From JAAYYM01 sp964483155 (GTDB lineage Bacteria > Bacillota > Clostridia > Lachnospirales > Lachnospiraceae), in NCBI GenBank assembly GCA_964483155.1, contig CAZAAC010000101.1:1-5593 (forward strand): a stretch of 5,593 nt of DNA, read 5' to 3'. Shown here one piece after another: positions 1 through 5,593 of this stretch. Position 1 is the stretch's first letter, and the number at the start of each line of letters is the position of its first letter. Under the pieces are notes generated by a model, which was given only the letters and a program-made list of their open reading frames with translations, was not told where the DNA came from and searched no databases. Position numbers and translations under genes: made by a program.

Positions 1-1144
1 CCACAGAGACATCACCATCCCCCCATTGCTCGATATCAACTGCTCTTTCGATCGGCGCATGTGTCTTAACAACGATATATCCTTTCTTTTGAAGGCCTTC
101 TATCCGTTTCTTATATAGCCTCCTAATCTTTTCCACATTAGTCCCCTTGCCAAATCGTAGGGTTGCTACTTCAGGTTTTTCTTTTTCCAGCCATTCTTTT
201 GTCTCCTTAATACCGCTATACAGCAATTCTTCTTCTTTTTCAATCTGTCTGCACCAGAATTGTATGATAAACCGGTAAATGCCTCTCAAAAGATAACCTA
301 TTATGACAATCATGATAGCCCACCTGATGATGTATTCGACAAGCATCAGCATAAATTCTAGTATCGGATTCTGTATGCCAGTTTCTATCTGAACAGGCTC
401 TCCTTGTTCCAAAACATCTAAAATACTGTCCATTTTTATTTTTGGTAGCAGACTAATAACCCATTCAATGAAATGAAATAATATATCCTGCAGCATACGA
501 AGAGTTCTGCCGATTGCATCAAAAAGTGCCTGGGAACGCAGGAACAGCATTGCTATTACAAAAATTGTTACTAAAGCAAATACCATCTTACTGTTTTGCA
601 TAAACATTAATTTCATTGGTACAGTATCATGTATCTGCTTATCCTCAGAGAAATCTCTGATATTAGAAAAATACATCCTTAGGAAAAACATGCCCATATA
701 TACGATACCCATACTATAGGCCGCTGAAGACAGAAAAACCTCCTTCACAGATGTACCATAAATAAAAGCCACAACAAACAGTAATGCAAAAAGACCTGGT
801 ATCAGACCAATTCCCTTTTGATCCTGGTTTGTCCAAAAAGAATAATCAGCCGCTAACCAAATCGCATTAAATATGACCAGTACAAAAATGTCTGAAAAAA
901 GAAGTGGCAAAAAAATAGAAATTACTATTATAAAGACACGAATTGCAAAAAACCAGTAAAGCTTTGACACATATTTTCTCACAAAATAAGTTACCACAAT
1001 GATTATAGAAAAACTTAACGGCAGCCATGGTGTAATCGGCATCTGCATCAGCACCATAGAATACCATGTTGTAATCACTGAAAAGAGCTCTATCATGATA
1101 AGATTCAAAATATCCGTATAAATCATATACCGTCTAGTCCCCAT
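1..1144 (-). CDS. polytopic membrane protein with DUF4129-like C-terminal tail (3' end outside window)
   Basis: I translated this open frame by hand: 381 codons with no stop, leaving the window at position 1, so the C-terminus is missing. The start ATG (1142-1144) has a good GGGAGG site 6 nt upstream and overlaps the stop of the DUF58 gene by 11 bp, which implies translational coupling. Hydrophobic stretches near residues 15-35, 42-57, 62-98, 113-130, 137-157, 186-203 and 265-288 suggest about seven or eight membrane segments. A charged, cytoplasmic-looking tail follows. Within it, residues 339-364 (KIRRLYKKRIEGLQKKGY, then THAPIE) resemble the DUF4129 pattern found in proteins next to MoxR and DUF58. 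No transglutaminase Cys-His-Asp core is visible in the part present; it could lie in the next gene. Its location suggests it is the membrane partner of the MoxR/DUF58 pair. The membrane nature is sure; the DUF4129 assignment is moderate and rests on pattern memory. Confidence 0.8.
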   Translation of the reverse strand, partial: MGTRRYMIYTDILNLIMIELFSVITTWYSMVLMQMPITPWLPLSFSIIIVVTYFVRKYVSKLYWFFAIRVFIIVISIFLPLLFSDIFVLVIFNAIWLAADYSFWTNQDQKGIGLIPGLFALLFVVAFIYGTSVKEVFLSSAAYSMGIVYMGMFFLRMYFSNIRDFSEDKQIHDTVPMKLMFMQNSKMVFALVTIFVIAMLFLRSQALFDAIGRTLRMLQDILFHFIEWVISLLPKIKMDSILDVLEQGEPVQIETGIQNPILEFMLMLVEYIIRWAIMIVIIGYLLRGIYRFIIQFWCRQIEKEEELLYSGIKETKEWLEKEKPEVATLRFGKGTNVEKIRRLYKKRIEGLQKKGYIVVKTHAPIERAVDIEQWGDGDVSV

Positions 1145-2261
1145 ATGTAACCTCCCAACGCTTAAGCTCTGGAAGTCCCATGCACATTTCACTTACCTCA
1201 ACATCAAAAAACTCCGGCATAATCCAACTACAGGAGAAGCCTTCCTCACACAGCTGCTTATACATATTCACCAAATCTGTTTTGCGATAATTCGATATCA
1301 CAACCAGCTTAATATTTCTGCTCATTGTCATTGCTTTTGCATACAACAATTCTGCGAAATTGCCTCTTGCCTGTGTTAAATCAATTCGCGCCATAGCGAT
1401 CTCCATGTTTCTGATATGATTGTTTCCGGCTCCTGCTTTGACTGTAAACTCCTCTTTTGTGTATAAATCCTTTGCATTTGTATGAAATCCAACTGGTATC
1501 TTCTGAGACAAAAACCAATTAGCCATTGCATCAGCAATCCGGATTGATTCTTCCTGCAATTTGTTCTCATGTGGCACGATTTGCGTCTCCAGATTTAAGA
1601 AAATATGGATTTCCTGTGAAAAAGTCGTATGGTATATATTAACCTGTAACACGCCTTCTTTTGCGGTATTCTTCCAATTGATGCTATGCATATTATCATA
1701 TGGCTGGTATTCACGAATACCAGCAAATTCAAATGGATCCTCATTCATATAACTTTTTTTAACGATATTGCCAAACAACGTATCCATCGAGAATGATAAT
1801 TTTTCCGCTTTAATCCTGCGTGGTAGAACATAGATTGTGGCGTCATGTTCCATATGCAAAAACATTTTTTCTGTTAAAAACAAATCTCTAGATAAAACAT
1901 CCATACCATTTACTCTATAGCAGCCACGTTTATCACATACAAAAGGAAGTTCCCTCACAATACGCTGATGCGGCATAACAGAAAAAAACTCATTTCGATA
2001 ATACTGATCTGTAACAGAAGCATTCTTTTCCTCTGCAAACAGAAAAGAACGAGTGGTAGCAAATTTTATTTGTAGAATCGGGAGCGGCATCCATTTCCTG
2101 TTTTCAATCGTTTCAACAAGTGTCGTTCTACTACCTTCTTCAACGACTGTTTCTGCAAAATCAATTGTAATATACAACTTTTTATCCCATAGTCTGTTAT
2201 ATAAAAAATACTGTACCAAATACAATAAAACCGCCAGCATAAATGCAAACAACAACTTCAT
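1134..2261 (-). CDS. DUF58 family protein (MoxR-associated, BatA/VWA-like)
   Basis: A full-length protein of 375 aa, the usual size for DUF58 proteins. One hydrophobic N-terminal segment (about residues 2-21) anchors it to the membrane. A beta-rich region follows, with the typical lead-in to the core (around residues 107-131, KRGCYRVNGMDVLSRDLF). The family signature lies at 176-210: GIREYQPYDNMHSINWKNTA, followed by LQVNIY. The more common pGD of this motif is PYD here, a variant I believe is ordinary in Clostridia. The C-terminal half resembles a von Willebrand A-type fold (hydrophobic strands IHIFLNLE at 218-225 and IKLVVIS at 317-323), but I see no clear complete MIDAS DxSxS motif. DUF58 proteins almost always sit beside MoxR ATPases and are thought to be their partners or substrates adaptors at the membrane; the molecular function is unproven. 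It starts 44 bp after moxR with an AGAGG site, and overlaps the next gene. Confidence 0.93.
   Translation of the reverse strand: MKLLFAFMLAVLLYLVQYFLYNRLWDKKLYITIDFAETVVEEGSRTTLVETIENRKWMPLPILQIKFATTRSFLFAEEKNASVTDQYYRNEFFSVMPHQRIVRELPFVCDKRGCYRVNGMDVLSRDLFLTEKMFLHMEHDATIYVLPRRIKAEKLSFSMDTLFGNIVKKSYMNEDPFEFAGIREYQPYDNMHSINWKNTAKEGVLQVNIYHTTFSQEIHIFLNLETQIVPHENKLQEESIRIADAMANWFLSQKIPVGFHTNAKDLYTKEEFTVKAGAGNNHIRNMEIAMARIDLTQARGNFAELLYAKAMTMSRNIKLVVISNYRKTDLVNMYKQLCEEGFSCSWIMPEFFDVEVSEMCMGLPELKRWEVTYGD
1151..1156 (-). promoter_or_regulatory. ribosome binding site for the membrane protein gene
   Basis: GGGAGG on the minus strand, 6 nt before the ATG at 1144. It lies inside the last codons of the DUF58 gene and fixes the start that gives the 11-bp gene overlap. 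Confidence 0.75.
1703..1724. repeat. perfect 10-bp inverted repeat inside the DUF58 gene
   Basis: GCTGGTATTC and its exact reverse complement GAATACCAGC are separated by 2 nt. In the mRNA this can fold as a 9-bp stem with a CGUG loop. It lies in the codons for the DUF58 signature motif (residues 180-186, AGIREYQ), so it may simply reflect codon choice. No U-tract follows, so it is not a classical terminator. Confidence 0.7.
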
Positions 2262-2270
2262 ATTATTCTA

Positions 2271-2275
2271 CCTCT
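2271..2275 (-). promoter_or_regulatory. ribosome binding site for the DUF58 gene
   Basis: AGAGG on the minus strand, 9 nt before the ATG at 2261, within the 44-bp gap after moxR. The gap contains no hairpin or promoter that I can recognise, which supports co-transcription. Confidence 0.7.
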
Positions 2276-2305
2276 ACTGTTATTAAGAAAGATCATCCAT
2301 TATTA

Positions 2306-3259
2306 CTAATGCATACTCCATTCCTCACTTGGTACTTCAATAGAATTCAATATCTCATCAAATACATTGCCGTCACTTTTTCTTCCTGCCCCCGTATAGT
2401 AAATCATGCGATGAGACAATAACGGTTTTACCAGTTTTTTAATGTCCTCTGGTTTAACAAAATCACGATTCTGCATTGCTGCGTAAACCTGACTTGCTTT
2501 CAGCAAGGCAATCGTGCCTCTTGGGCTGACACCTAATGCGACTGCTGTATGCCTTCTTGTCGCCTGTACCAATTGTACAATATAATCTCTTAAGCTCTGA
2601 TGCACCATGACCTTTGAAGACAGTATACGCATATCCAGTACTTCTTCTTTTGTACATGTCGGTGTAAGCATCACAAGTGGGTTGTCGCAGATAAATCTCT
2701 CGAGAATAGCCAGTTCTTCTTCTTTCGACGGAAATCCCATCGACAATTGCATCATAAACCGATCCATCTGTGCCTCTGGCAGAGGGAATGTTCCCGCAGT
2801 CTCAATCGGATTCTGTGTCGCCATAACAAGGAATATCTCCTCTAACTTACGTGTCTTACCATCTATTGTAATCTGCTTTTCTTCCATTGCTTCCAAAAGT
2901 GCTGATTGCGTACGCGGCGTTGCGCGATTAATCTCATCTGCCAGCAAAATATTAGTCACAACAGGACCTTCTATAAAGCGAAAGCACGATTCTTTCTGAT
3001 CGTATATATTTAAACCTGTAACATCTGCAGGTAATAAATCAGGAGTAAACTGTATCCTCTTGAACTCCGCGTCGATAGAAGCGGCCAGCGCCTTGGCCAG
3101 CATAGTCTTACCGGTACCTGGTGTATCTTCAATCAAAATATGCCCACCAGCAATTAATGCCACGAGCACGAAATCTATTGTATCCTTTTTCCCTACAATG
3201 ACCTTCCCCACGTTGTTTCTCAACGAATTTACTATATCCTGCATTTTTGCATAATCCAT
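2306..3259 (-). CDS. MoxR-family AAA+ ATPase
   Basis: A complete protein of 317 aa, normal for MoxR ATPases. Motifs in order: Walker A at about 44-52 (EDTPGTGKT, Lys51), Walker B at 104-109 (ILLADE, Asp108/Glu109) running into the family hallmark INRATPRTQSALLEAMEE, sensor 1 at 147-151 (ATQNP, Asn150), the arginine-finger region PLPEAQMDRF (Arg167), and sensor 2 at 245-248 (SPRG, Arg247). All key residues for ATP binding and hydrolysis are present. MoxR proteins are soluble hexameric ATPases thought to act as chaperones that mature or activate partner proteins, usually together with DUF58 or VWA proteins as found directly downstream here. The start ATG lies 2 bp after the stop of the upstream HD-GYP/GGDEF gene (TAGAAATG), and its AAGGGGG site lies inside that gene's last codons, so translation is probably coupled. 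No specific gene symbol is justified beyond the family name. Confidence 0.96.
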   Translation of the reverse strand: MDYAKMQDIVNSLRNNVGKVIVGKKDTIDFVLVALIAGGHILIEDTPGTGKTMLAKALAASIDAEFKRIQFTPDLLPADVTGLNIYDQKESCFRFIEGPVVTNILLADEINRATPRTQSALLEAMEEKQITIDGKTRKLEEIFLVMATQNPIETAGTFPLPEAQMDRFMMQLSMGFPSKEEELAILERFICDNPLVMLTPTCTKEEVLDMRILSSKVMVHQSLRDYIVQLVQATRRHTAVALGVSPRGTIALLKASQVYAAMQNRDFVKPEDIKKLVKPLLSHRMIYYTGAGRKSDGNVFDEILNSIEVPSEEWSMH

Positions 3260-3261
3260 TT

Positions 3262-5043
3262 CTAAATAACCCCCTTATTCATTTGATTATCAAAGCAATA
3301 GCCGTTCTTACCCTGCTCTTTCACACGGTATAAGGCAACATCTGCATCCCTGTATAATTCATCAAAGGTATTTCGCTTTCTATTTGAAATTGCTATTCCA
3401 ACAGATAATGAAACCGAATCTTGAAGTTCTTCTGGTGGAACCTGCACAATTGTAGATGCAAGTATACTTTTTACCTTACTGATGATAATATCCTTTTCTG
3501 TCATATCTCTTAAAAAGACAATAAATTCGTCTCCGCCGAGTCGACAAACCAAGTCCTGCTCACGTACTGCATTTTTCAAAAGCCTTGCAAATTTTATCAA
3601 GGCATTATCACCAGCCGTATGCCCAAATTTATCATTTATCATCTTGAAATTATCAATATCCATAATCAATAGTGTCCCTTCATGACGCTGGTCACACAAG
3701 AATGTATTAATTTGTAGTTTTACATCTTCGCGTGTAATCAGATCCGTAAGAGAATCTTTTCTTGCAAGTGACATCGACATTTGTGTGAATTCTGTTATAA
3801 CACGTTTTAATAATATCTCATTTTCTGTAACCGTATTTACAAACCCAATTGTCTCACTCTCAGCATCTAGCTTACCCTCTTTAATAATTGCAATCAATAT
3901 ATCCACCAGCATAGGATCAAATTGTTTCCCTCTCTCTGCTAATAGTTGCGCGATTGCAAAATCCTGACCTGGGCGCTCACGATATGCCCTATCGGTTGTC
4001 ATGGCGTCAAAAGCATCTGTCAATGCTACTATCCGGGCTTCGATCGGTATCTCTTCACCCTTCAGTCCTTCACTATAGCCTGTCCCGTCATATCTCTCAT
4101 GATGATATTTTGCCACTTCCACGGCATGTGGTAGCATTGTCAGCCCCTCCAGCATCTCTTTGCCAGCTTCCACATGATTCTGCATAACCCTTATCTCTTC
4201 TGCCGATAAGAATCCGCTTTTCTTCAATATACTCTCAGGAATTCTTACTTTTCCAATATCATGCAATAATGCAATGTTATACATATTTAAGACACTTTCA
4301 TCCTCCCAGCCTAAACGCTCTGCGATATGCACAGAGTATTCTGCCACTCTAACCGAATGCTTCTGCATATAATCACCTTTTTCATCAATCGCATTCGCTA
4401 TTGCCAGAATAGACTGTGTTGTAATCTCTGCAATTCTCCTTTTATTTTCAGAAAAATAACGCCTCTGTAGAAAATGATATAGAGCCACTTCCAATCGCAC
4501 AGTAAGCGAAATTAAAAGTACAGAAAAATATGTGAATGGAAAGAGCATTCTCGGAATGATCTTACATGTACGAAACAAAATATCGCCCAACGGAGAAAAT
4601 TCAATAAAGATACATATAATGCCAATACCTATAGAAATGATACTGCCCCAAAGTATACCAGAAGAAGCTATCAACGCTATCGTCACAAGTAGAATCCATG
4701 CCCATATTATTATGGTGTCTATTCTTCCGGGCCTAATATATAAATAATAAACAATACTTACTATAATCATAATGACTGCGGCAATCAAGATTACATACAT
4801 GTTTTTCCATTTCACAACCAGCAAACCGGCCAACTGAAATACAATACAAATCGCTATCGTAATTGGCCAGTCTGTTGACTGTCCCTTTATAAGCGAATTG
4901 AAAACAGCTACAAGAAGAGTAATGATTACTACTGATTGCATGATAAATCTAACTGCTTTCGTGCTCTGCAATCTAGTAACCGGATATTTTTCTGATTCCA
5001 GTAGTTCCTGCCATGCAAATTTTTTCAAAACCCACCGCCCCAT
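3262..5043 (-). CDS. membrane-anchored HD-GYP / GGDEF protein (cyclic-di-GMP phosphodiesterase plus diguanylate cyclase)
   Basis: A 593-aa protein in three parts. Residues 31-183 hold about six hydrophobic segments (near 31-51, 60-77, 82-103, 109-127, 130-150, 163-183) that could anchor it and sense a signal; I recognise no named sensor family. Residues about 205-390 form an HD-GYP domain: His229, His261-Asp262 in HDIGKVRIP, His290, His314-His315 in HHERYDGTGYS, and Asp343 in ALTDAFDAMTTDRAYR. All usual metal ligands are present, while the GYP proline is Ser324. Residues about 425-585 form a GGDEF domain: MDIDNFKMINDKFGHTAGD (Asp462, Asn470, Asp479), the active site RLGGDEF (501-507), an I-site RxxD (Arg494-Asp497) exactly five residues before GGDEF, and SLSVGIA near the end. 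By family knowledge the first domain hydrolyses c-di-GMP and the second makes it from two GTP. Which activity dominates cannot be told from sequence. The ATG at 5043 has no clear Shine-Dalgarno site; an in-frame TAA 18 nt upstream rules out a longer protein. It is first in the cluster with moxR. Confidence 0.95.
   Translation of the reverse strand: MGRWVLKKFAWQELLESEKYPVTRLQSTKAVRFIMQSVVIITLLVAVFNSLIKGQSTDWPITIAICIVFQLAGLLVVKWKNMYVILIAAVIMIIVSIVYYLYIRPGRIDTIIIWAWILLVTIALIASSGILWGSIISIGIGIICIFIEFSPLGDILFRTCKIIPRMLFPFTYFSVLLISLTVRLEVALYHFLQRRYFSENKRRIAEITTQSILAIANAIDEKGDYMQKHSVRVAEYSVHIAERLGWEDESVLNMYNIALLHDIGKVRIPESILKKSGFLSAEEIRVMQNHVEAGKEMLEGLTMLPHAVEVAKYHHERYDGTGYSEGLKGEEIPIEARIVALTDAFDAMTTDRAYRERPGQDFAIAQLLAERGKQFDPMLVDILIAIIKEGKLDAESETIGFVNTVTENEILLKRVITEFTQMSMSLARKDSLTDLITREDVKLQINTFLCDQRHEGTLLIMDIDNFKMINDKFGHTAGDNALIKFARLLKNAVREQDLVCRLGGDEFIVFLRDMTEKDIIISKVKSILASTIVQVPPEELQDSVSLSVGIAISNRKRNTFDELYRDADVALYRVKEQGKNGYCFDNQMNKGVI
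3270..3276 (-). promoter_or_regulatory. ribosome binding site for the MoxR gene, inside the upstream gene
   Basis: AAGGGGG on the minus strand, 10 nt before the ATG at 3259. These bases also encode Lys590, Gly591 and part of Val592 of the HD-GYP/GGDEF protein, so ribosomes finishing that gene stop right beside the moxR start. Confidence 0.7.
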
Positions 5044-5064
5044 TTTTATTCTATATTCTTAATA

Positions 5065-5125
5065 TTTCACTCCAATTATTTACCCTATCAATCTTATAAT
5101 TTTCCCTCCAGTTATTCACCTATTA
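5065..5125. repeat. two imperfect tandem direct repeats in the leader of the HD-GYP/GGDEF gene
   Basis: On the plus strand, TTTCACTCCAATTATTTAC (5065-5083) and TTTCCCTCCAGTTATTCAC (5101-5119) match at 16 of 19 positions and are 36 bp apart. The similarity continues into CCTATCA and CCTATTA if one gap base is allowed, and more weakly upstream, so this looks like an old duplication of a unit of about 35 bp. It lies between the predicted promoter and the start codon. On the sense strand each copy contains TGGAG. It could be a pair of protein-binding sites or just duplicated spacer DNA. Confidence 0.65.
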
Positions 5126-5133
5126 TTGTTATT

Positions 5134-5162
5134 ATTTTACCACTTTATGTATATATAGGCAA
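5134..5162 (-). promoter_or_regulatory. putative sigma-A type promoter for the four-gene cluster
   Basis: On the minus strand, TTGCCT (5157-5162) and TAAAAT (5134-5139) are separated by 17 bp. They match the TTGACA/TATAAT consensus at 4 of 6 and 5 of 6 positions. It directly follows the rplT terminator and would give a leader of roughly 80-90 nt before the HD-GYP/GGDEF start. In AT-rich DNA such matches arise by chance, so this is a prediction only. Confidence 0.4.
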
Positions 5163-5197
5163 ATAAAAACACACAAAACTCGCGTTTTGTGTGTTTT
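5161..5197 (-). terminator. rho-independent terminator after rplT
   Basis: A perfect 14-bp stem (5166-5179 with 5184-5197) built on AAAACACACAAAAC, with a 4-nt loop, is followed on the minus strand by a run of T (TTTTTATTT). It begins 24 bp after the rplT stop. The stem is A/T-rich at its base and also has a short T run on the other side, but no gene in this window points that way. Confidence 0.88.
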
Positions 5198-5221
5198 ATA
5201 CTCTGTTTCAAATATGTCTGC

Positions 5222-5578
5222 TTATGCTATTTTACTCTTTGCAAGTTCTGCAAGTGTCGTAAAACCTTCAGCATCATTAACAGCCATCTCTGCAAGCATC
5301 TTTCTGTTAATATCAATCTCAGCCAATTTCAAGCCATAAATCAACTTACTATATGATAGACCGTTCATTCTTGCTGCCGCATTAATACGTGCAATCCAAA
5401 GTTGTCTAAACTGACGCTTTCTTTCTTTTCTGCCCGCATAAGATGTTGTAAGTGCTCTCATTACAGACTGTTTTGCAACTCTGTATTGATTGGAACGGGC
5501 TCCTCTATATCCTTTTGCTAATTTTAGTACTCTATTGTGTCTCTTTTTAGCGTTCATTCCGCCTTTAATTCTTGCCAT
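5222..5578 (-). CDS. rplT: 50S ribosomal protein L20
   Basis: Complete at 118 aa, the standard length. L20 binds 23S rRNA directly and is needed early in assembly of the large subunit. The sequence is unmistakable: the basic N-terminal tail MARIKGGMNAKKRHNR, then VLKLAKGYRGARSNQYRVAK, the RKERKRQFRQLWIARINAAA core and NGLSYSKLIYGLK, and a C-terminal part with INRKMLAEMAVNDAEGF. The start ATG has a consensus AGGAGG site 9 nt upstream. In Firmicutes rplT is normally last in infC-rpmI-rplT, which is regulated through the infC leader by L20 itself; those upstream parts lie outside this window. The strong terminator just downstream agrees with rplT ending its operon. Residue makeup is closest, by memory, to Lachnospiraceae and related Clostridia. 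Confidence 0.99.
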   Translation of the reverse strand: MARIKGGMNAKKRHNRVLKLAKGYRGARSNQYRVAKQSVMRALTTSYAGRKERKRQFRQLWIARINAAARMNGLSYSKLIYGLKLAEIDINRKMLAEMAVNDAEGFTTLAELAKSKIA

Positions 5579-5587
5579 TTCTTAATT

Positions 5588-5593
5588 CCTCCT
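5588..5593 (-). promoter_or_regulatory. ribosome binding site for rplT
   Basis: AGGAGG on the minus strand at the very edge of the window, 9 nt before the ATG at 5578; a full match to the Shine-Dalgarno consensus. Confidence 0.85.

Noticed and set aside
867..1067. A 66-codon plus-strand frame with a short Asp-Ala repeat
   Set aside because: It is opposite the membrane protein gene, whose frame is open throughout with a good ribosome binding site; the frame has no support of its own.
2607..2999. A 130-codon open frame on the plus strand opposite the MoxR gene
   Set aside because: It is antisense to strongly conserved AAA+ coding sequence, is rich in Ser/Ile as expected of a shadow frame, and matches no family I know.
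3954..4187. Plus-strand open frames opposite the HD-GYP domain
   Set aside because: They lie wholly within a gene with intact motifs on the other strand, with no ribosome binding site or recognisable product.
5047..5075. TAGAAT preceded by TTGGAG at 16 bp as an alternative promoter
   Set aside because: The -10 would end only a few bases before the ATG, giving an almost leaderless message, and the -35 match is poor.
5044..5125. Possible c-di-GMP (GEMM) riboswitch in the leader of the c-di-GMP enzyme gene
   Set aside because: The conserved core of that riboswitch and its paired stems are absent; the region is nearly all A/T with two direct repeats.
5161..5197. Long palindrome considered as a mobile-element end or attachment site
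   Set aside because: Its position just after rplT and the T-run on the transcript strand are fully explained by a terminator; no transposase or integrase is nearby.

Overview
The window looks like chromosomal DNA from a low-GC Gram-positive anaerobe of the class Clostridia, probably Lachnospiraceae. The base composition is AT-rich and every gene but one has a GGAGG-type ribosome binding site. The L20 protein has a clostridial flavour (MARIKGGMNAKKRHNR start, SYAGRKERKRQFRQLW core). Species cannot be named from this sequence alone.

All genes lie on the minus strand, so the transcription order runs from high to low coordinates. At the right edge is rplT (ribosomal protein L20, 5222-5578), normally the last gene of the infC-rpmI-rplT operon. 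It is followed by a strong rho-independent terminator at 5161-5197. A 178-bp gap (5044-5221) holds that terminator, a plausible sigma-A promoter (5134-5162) and two imperfect tandem copies of a sequence of about 25 bp (5065-5125).

A second, tightly packed cluster of four genes follows. The first (3262-5043) is a membrane-anchored protein of 593 aa that carries an HD-GYP phosphodiesterase domain followed by a GGDEF diguanylate cyclase domain. The second (2306-3259) is a MoxR-family AAA+ ATPase. The third (1134-2261) is a DUF58 protein. The fourth (1-1144, running off the left edge) is a polytopic membrane protein with a DUF4129-like cytoplasmic tail. Junctions are 2 bp, 44 bp and an 11-bp overlap, with no terminator between them, so one transcript is very likely.

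MoxR, DUF58 and a multi-spanning membrane protein (often with DUF4129 and/or a transglutaminase domain) form a well-known conserved trio. It is thought to act in chaperone-like assembly or maturation of envelope or other protein complexes, but its exact role in Firmicutes is unsettled. The less usual part is the lead gene: a cyclic-di-GMP enzyme with both opposing active sites apparently intact, fused head-to-tail to this trio so that the moxR ribosome binding site lies inside its last codons. The working inference is that the four proteins are co-expressed at the membrane and that c-di-GMP turnover may be linked to the MoxR/DUF58 process. I saw no mobile element, CRISPR array, tRNA or rRNA, and no clear sign of recent transfer.
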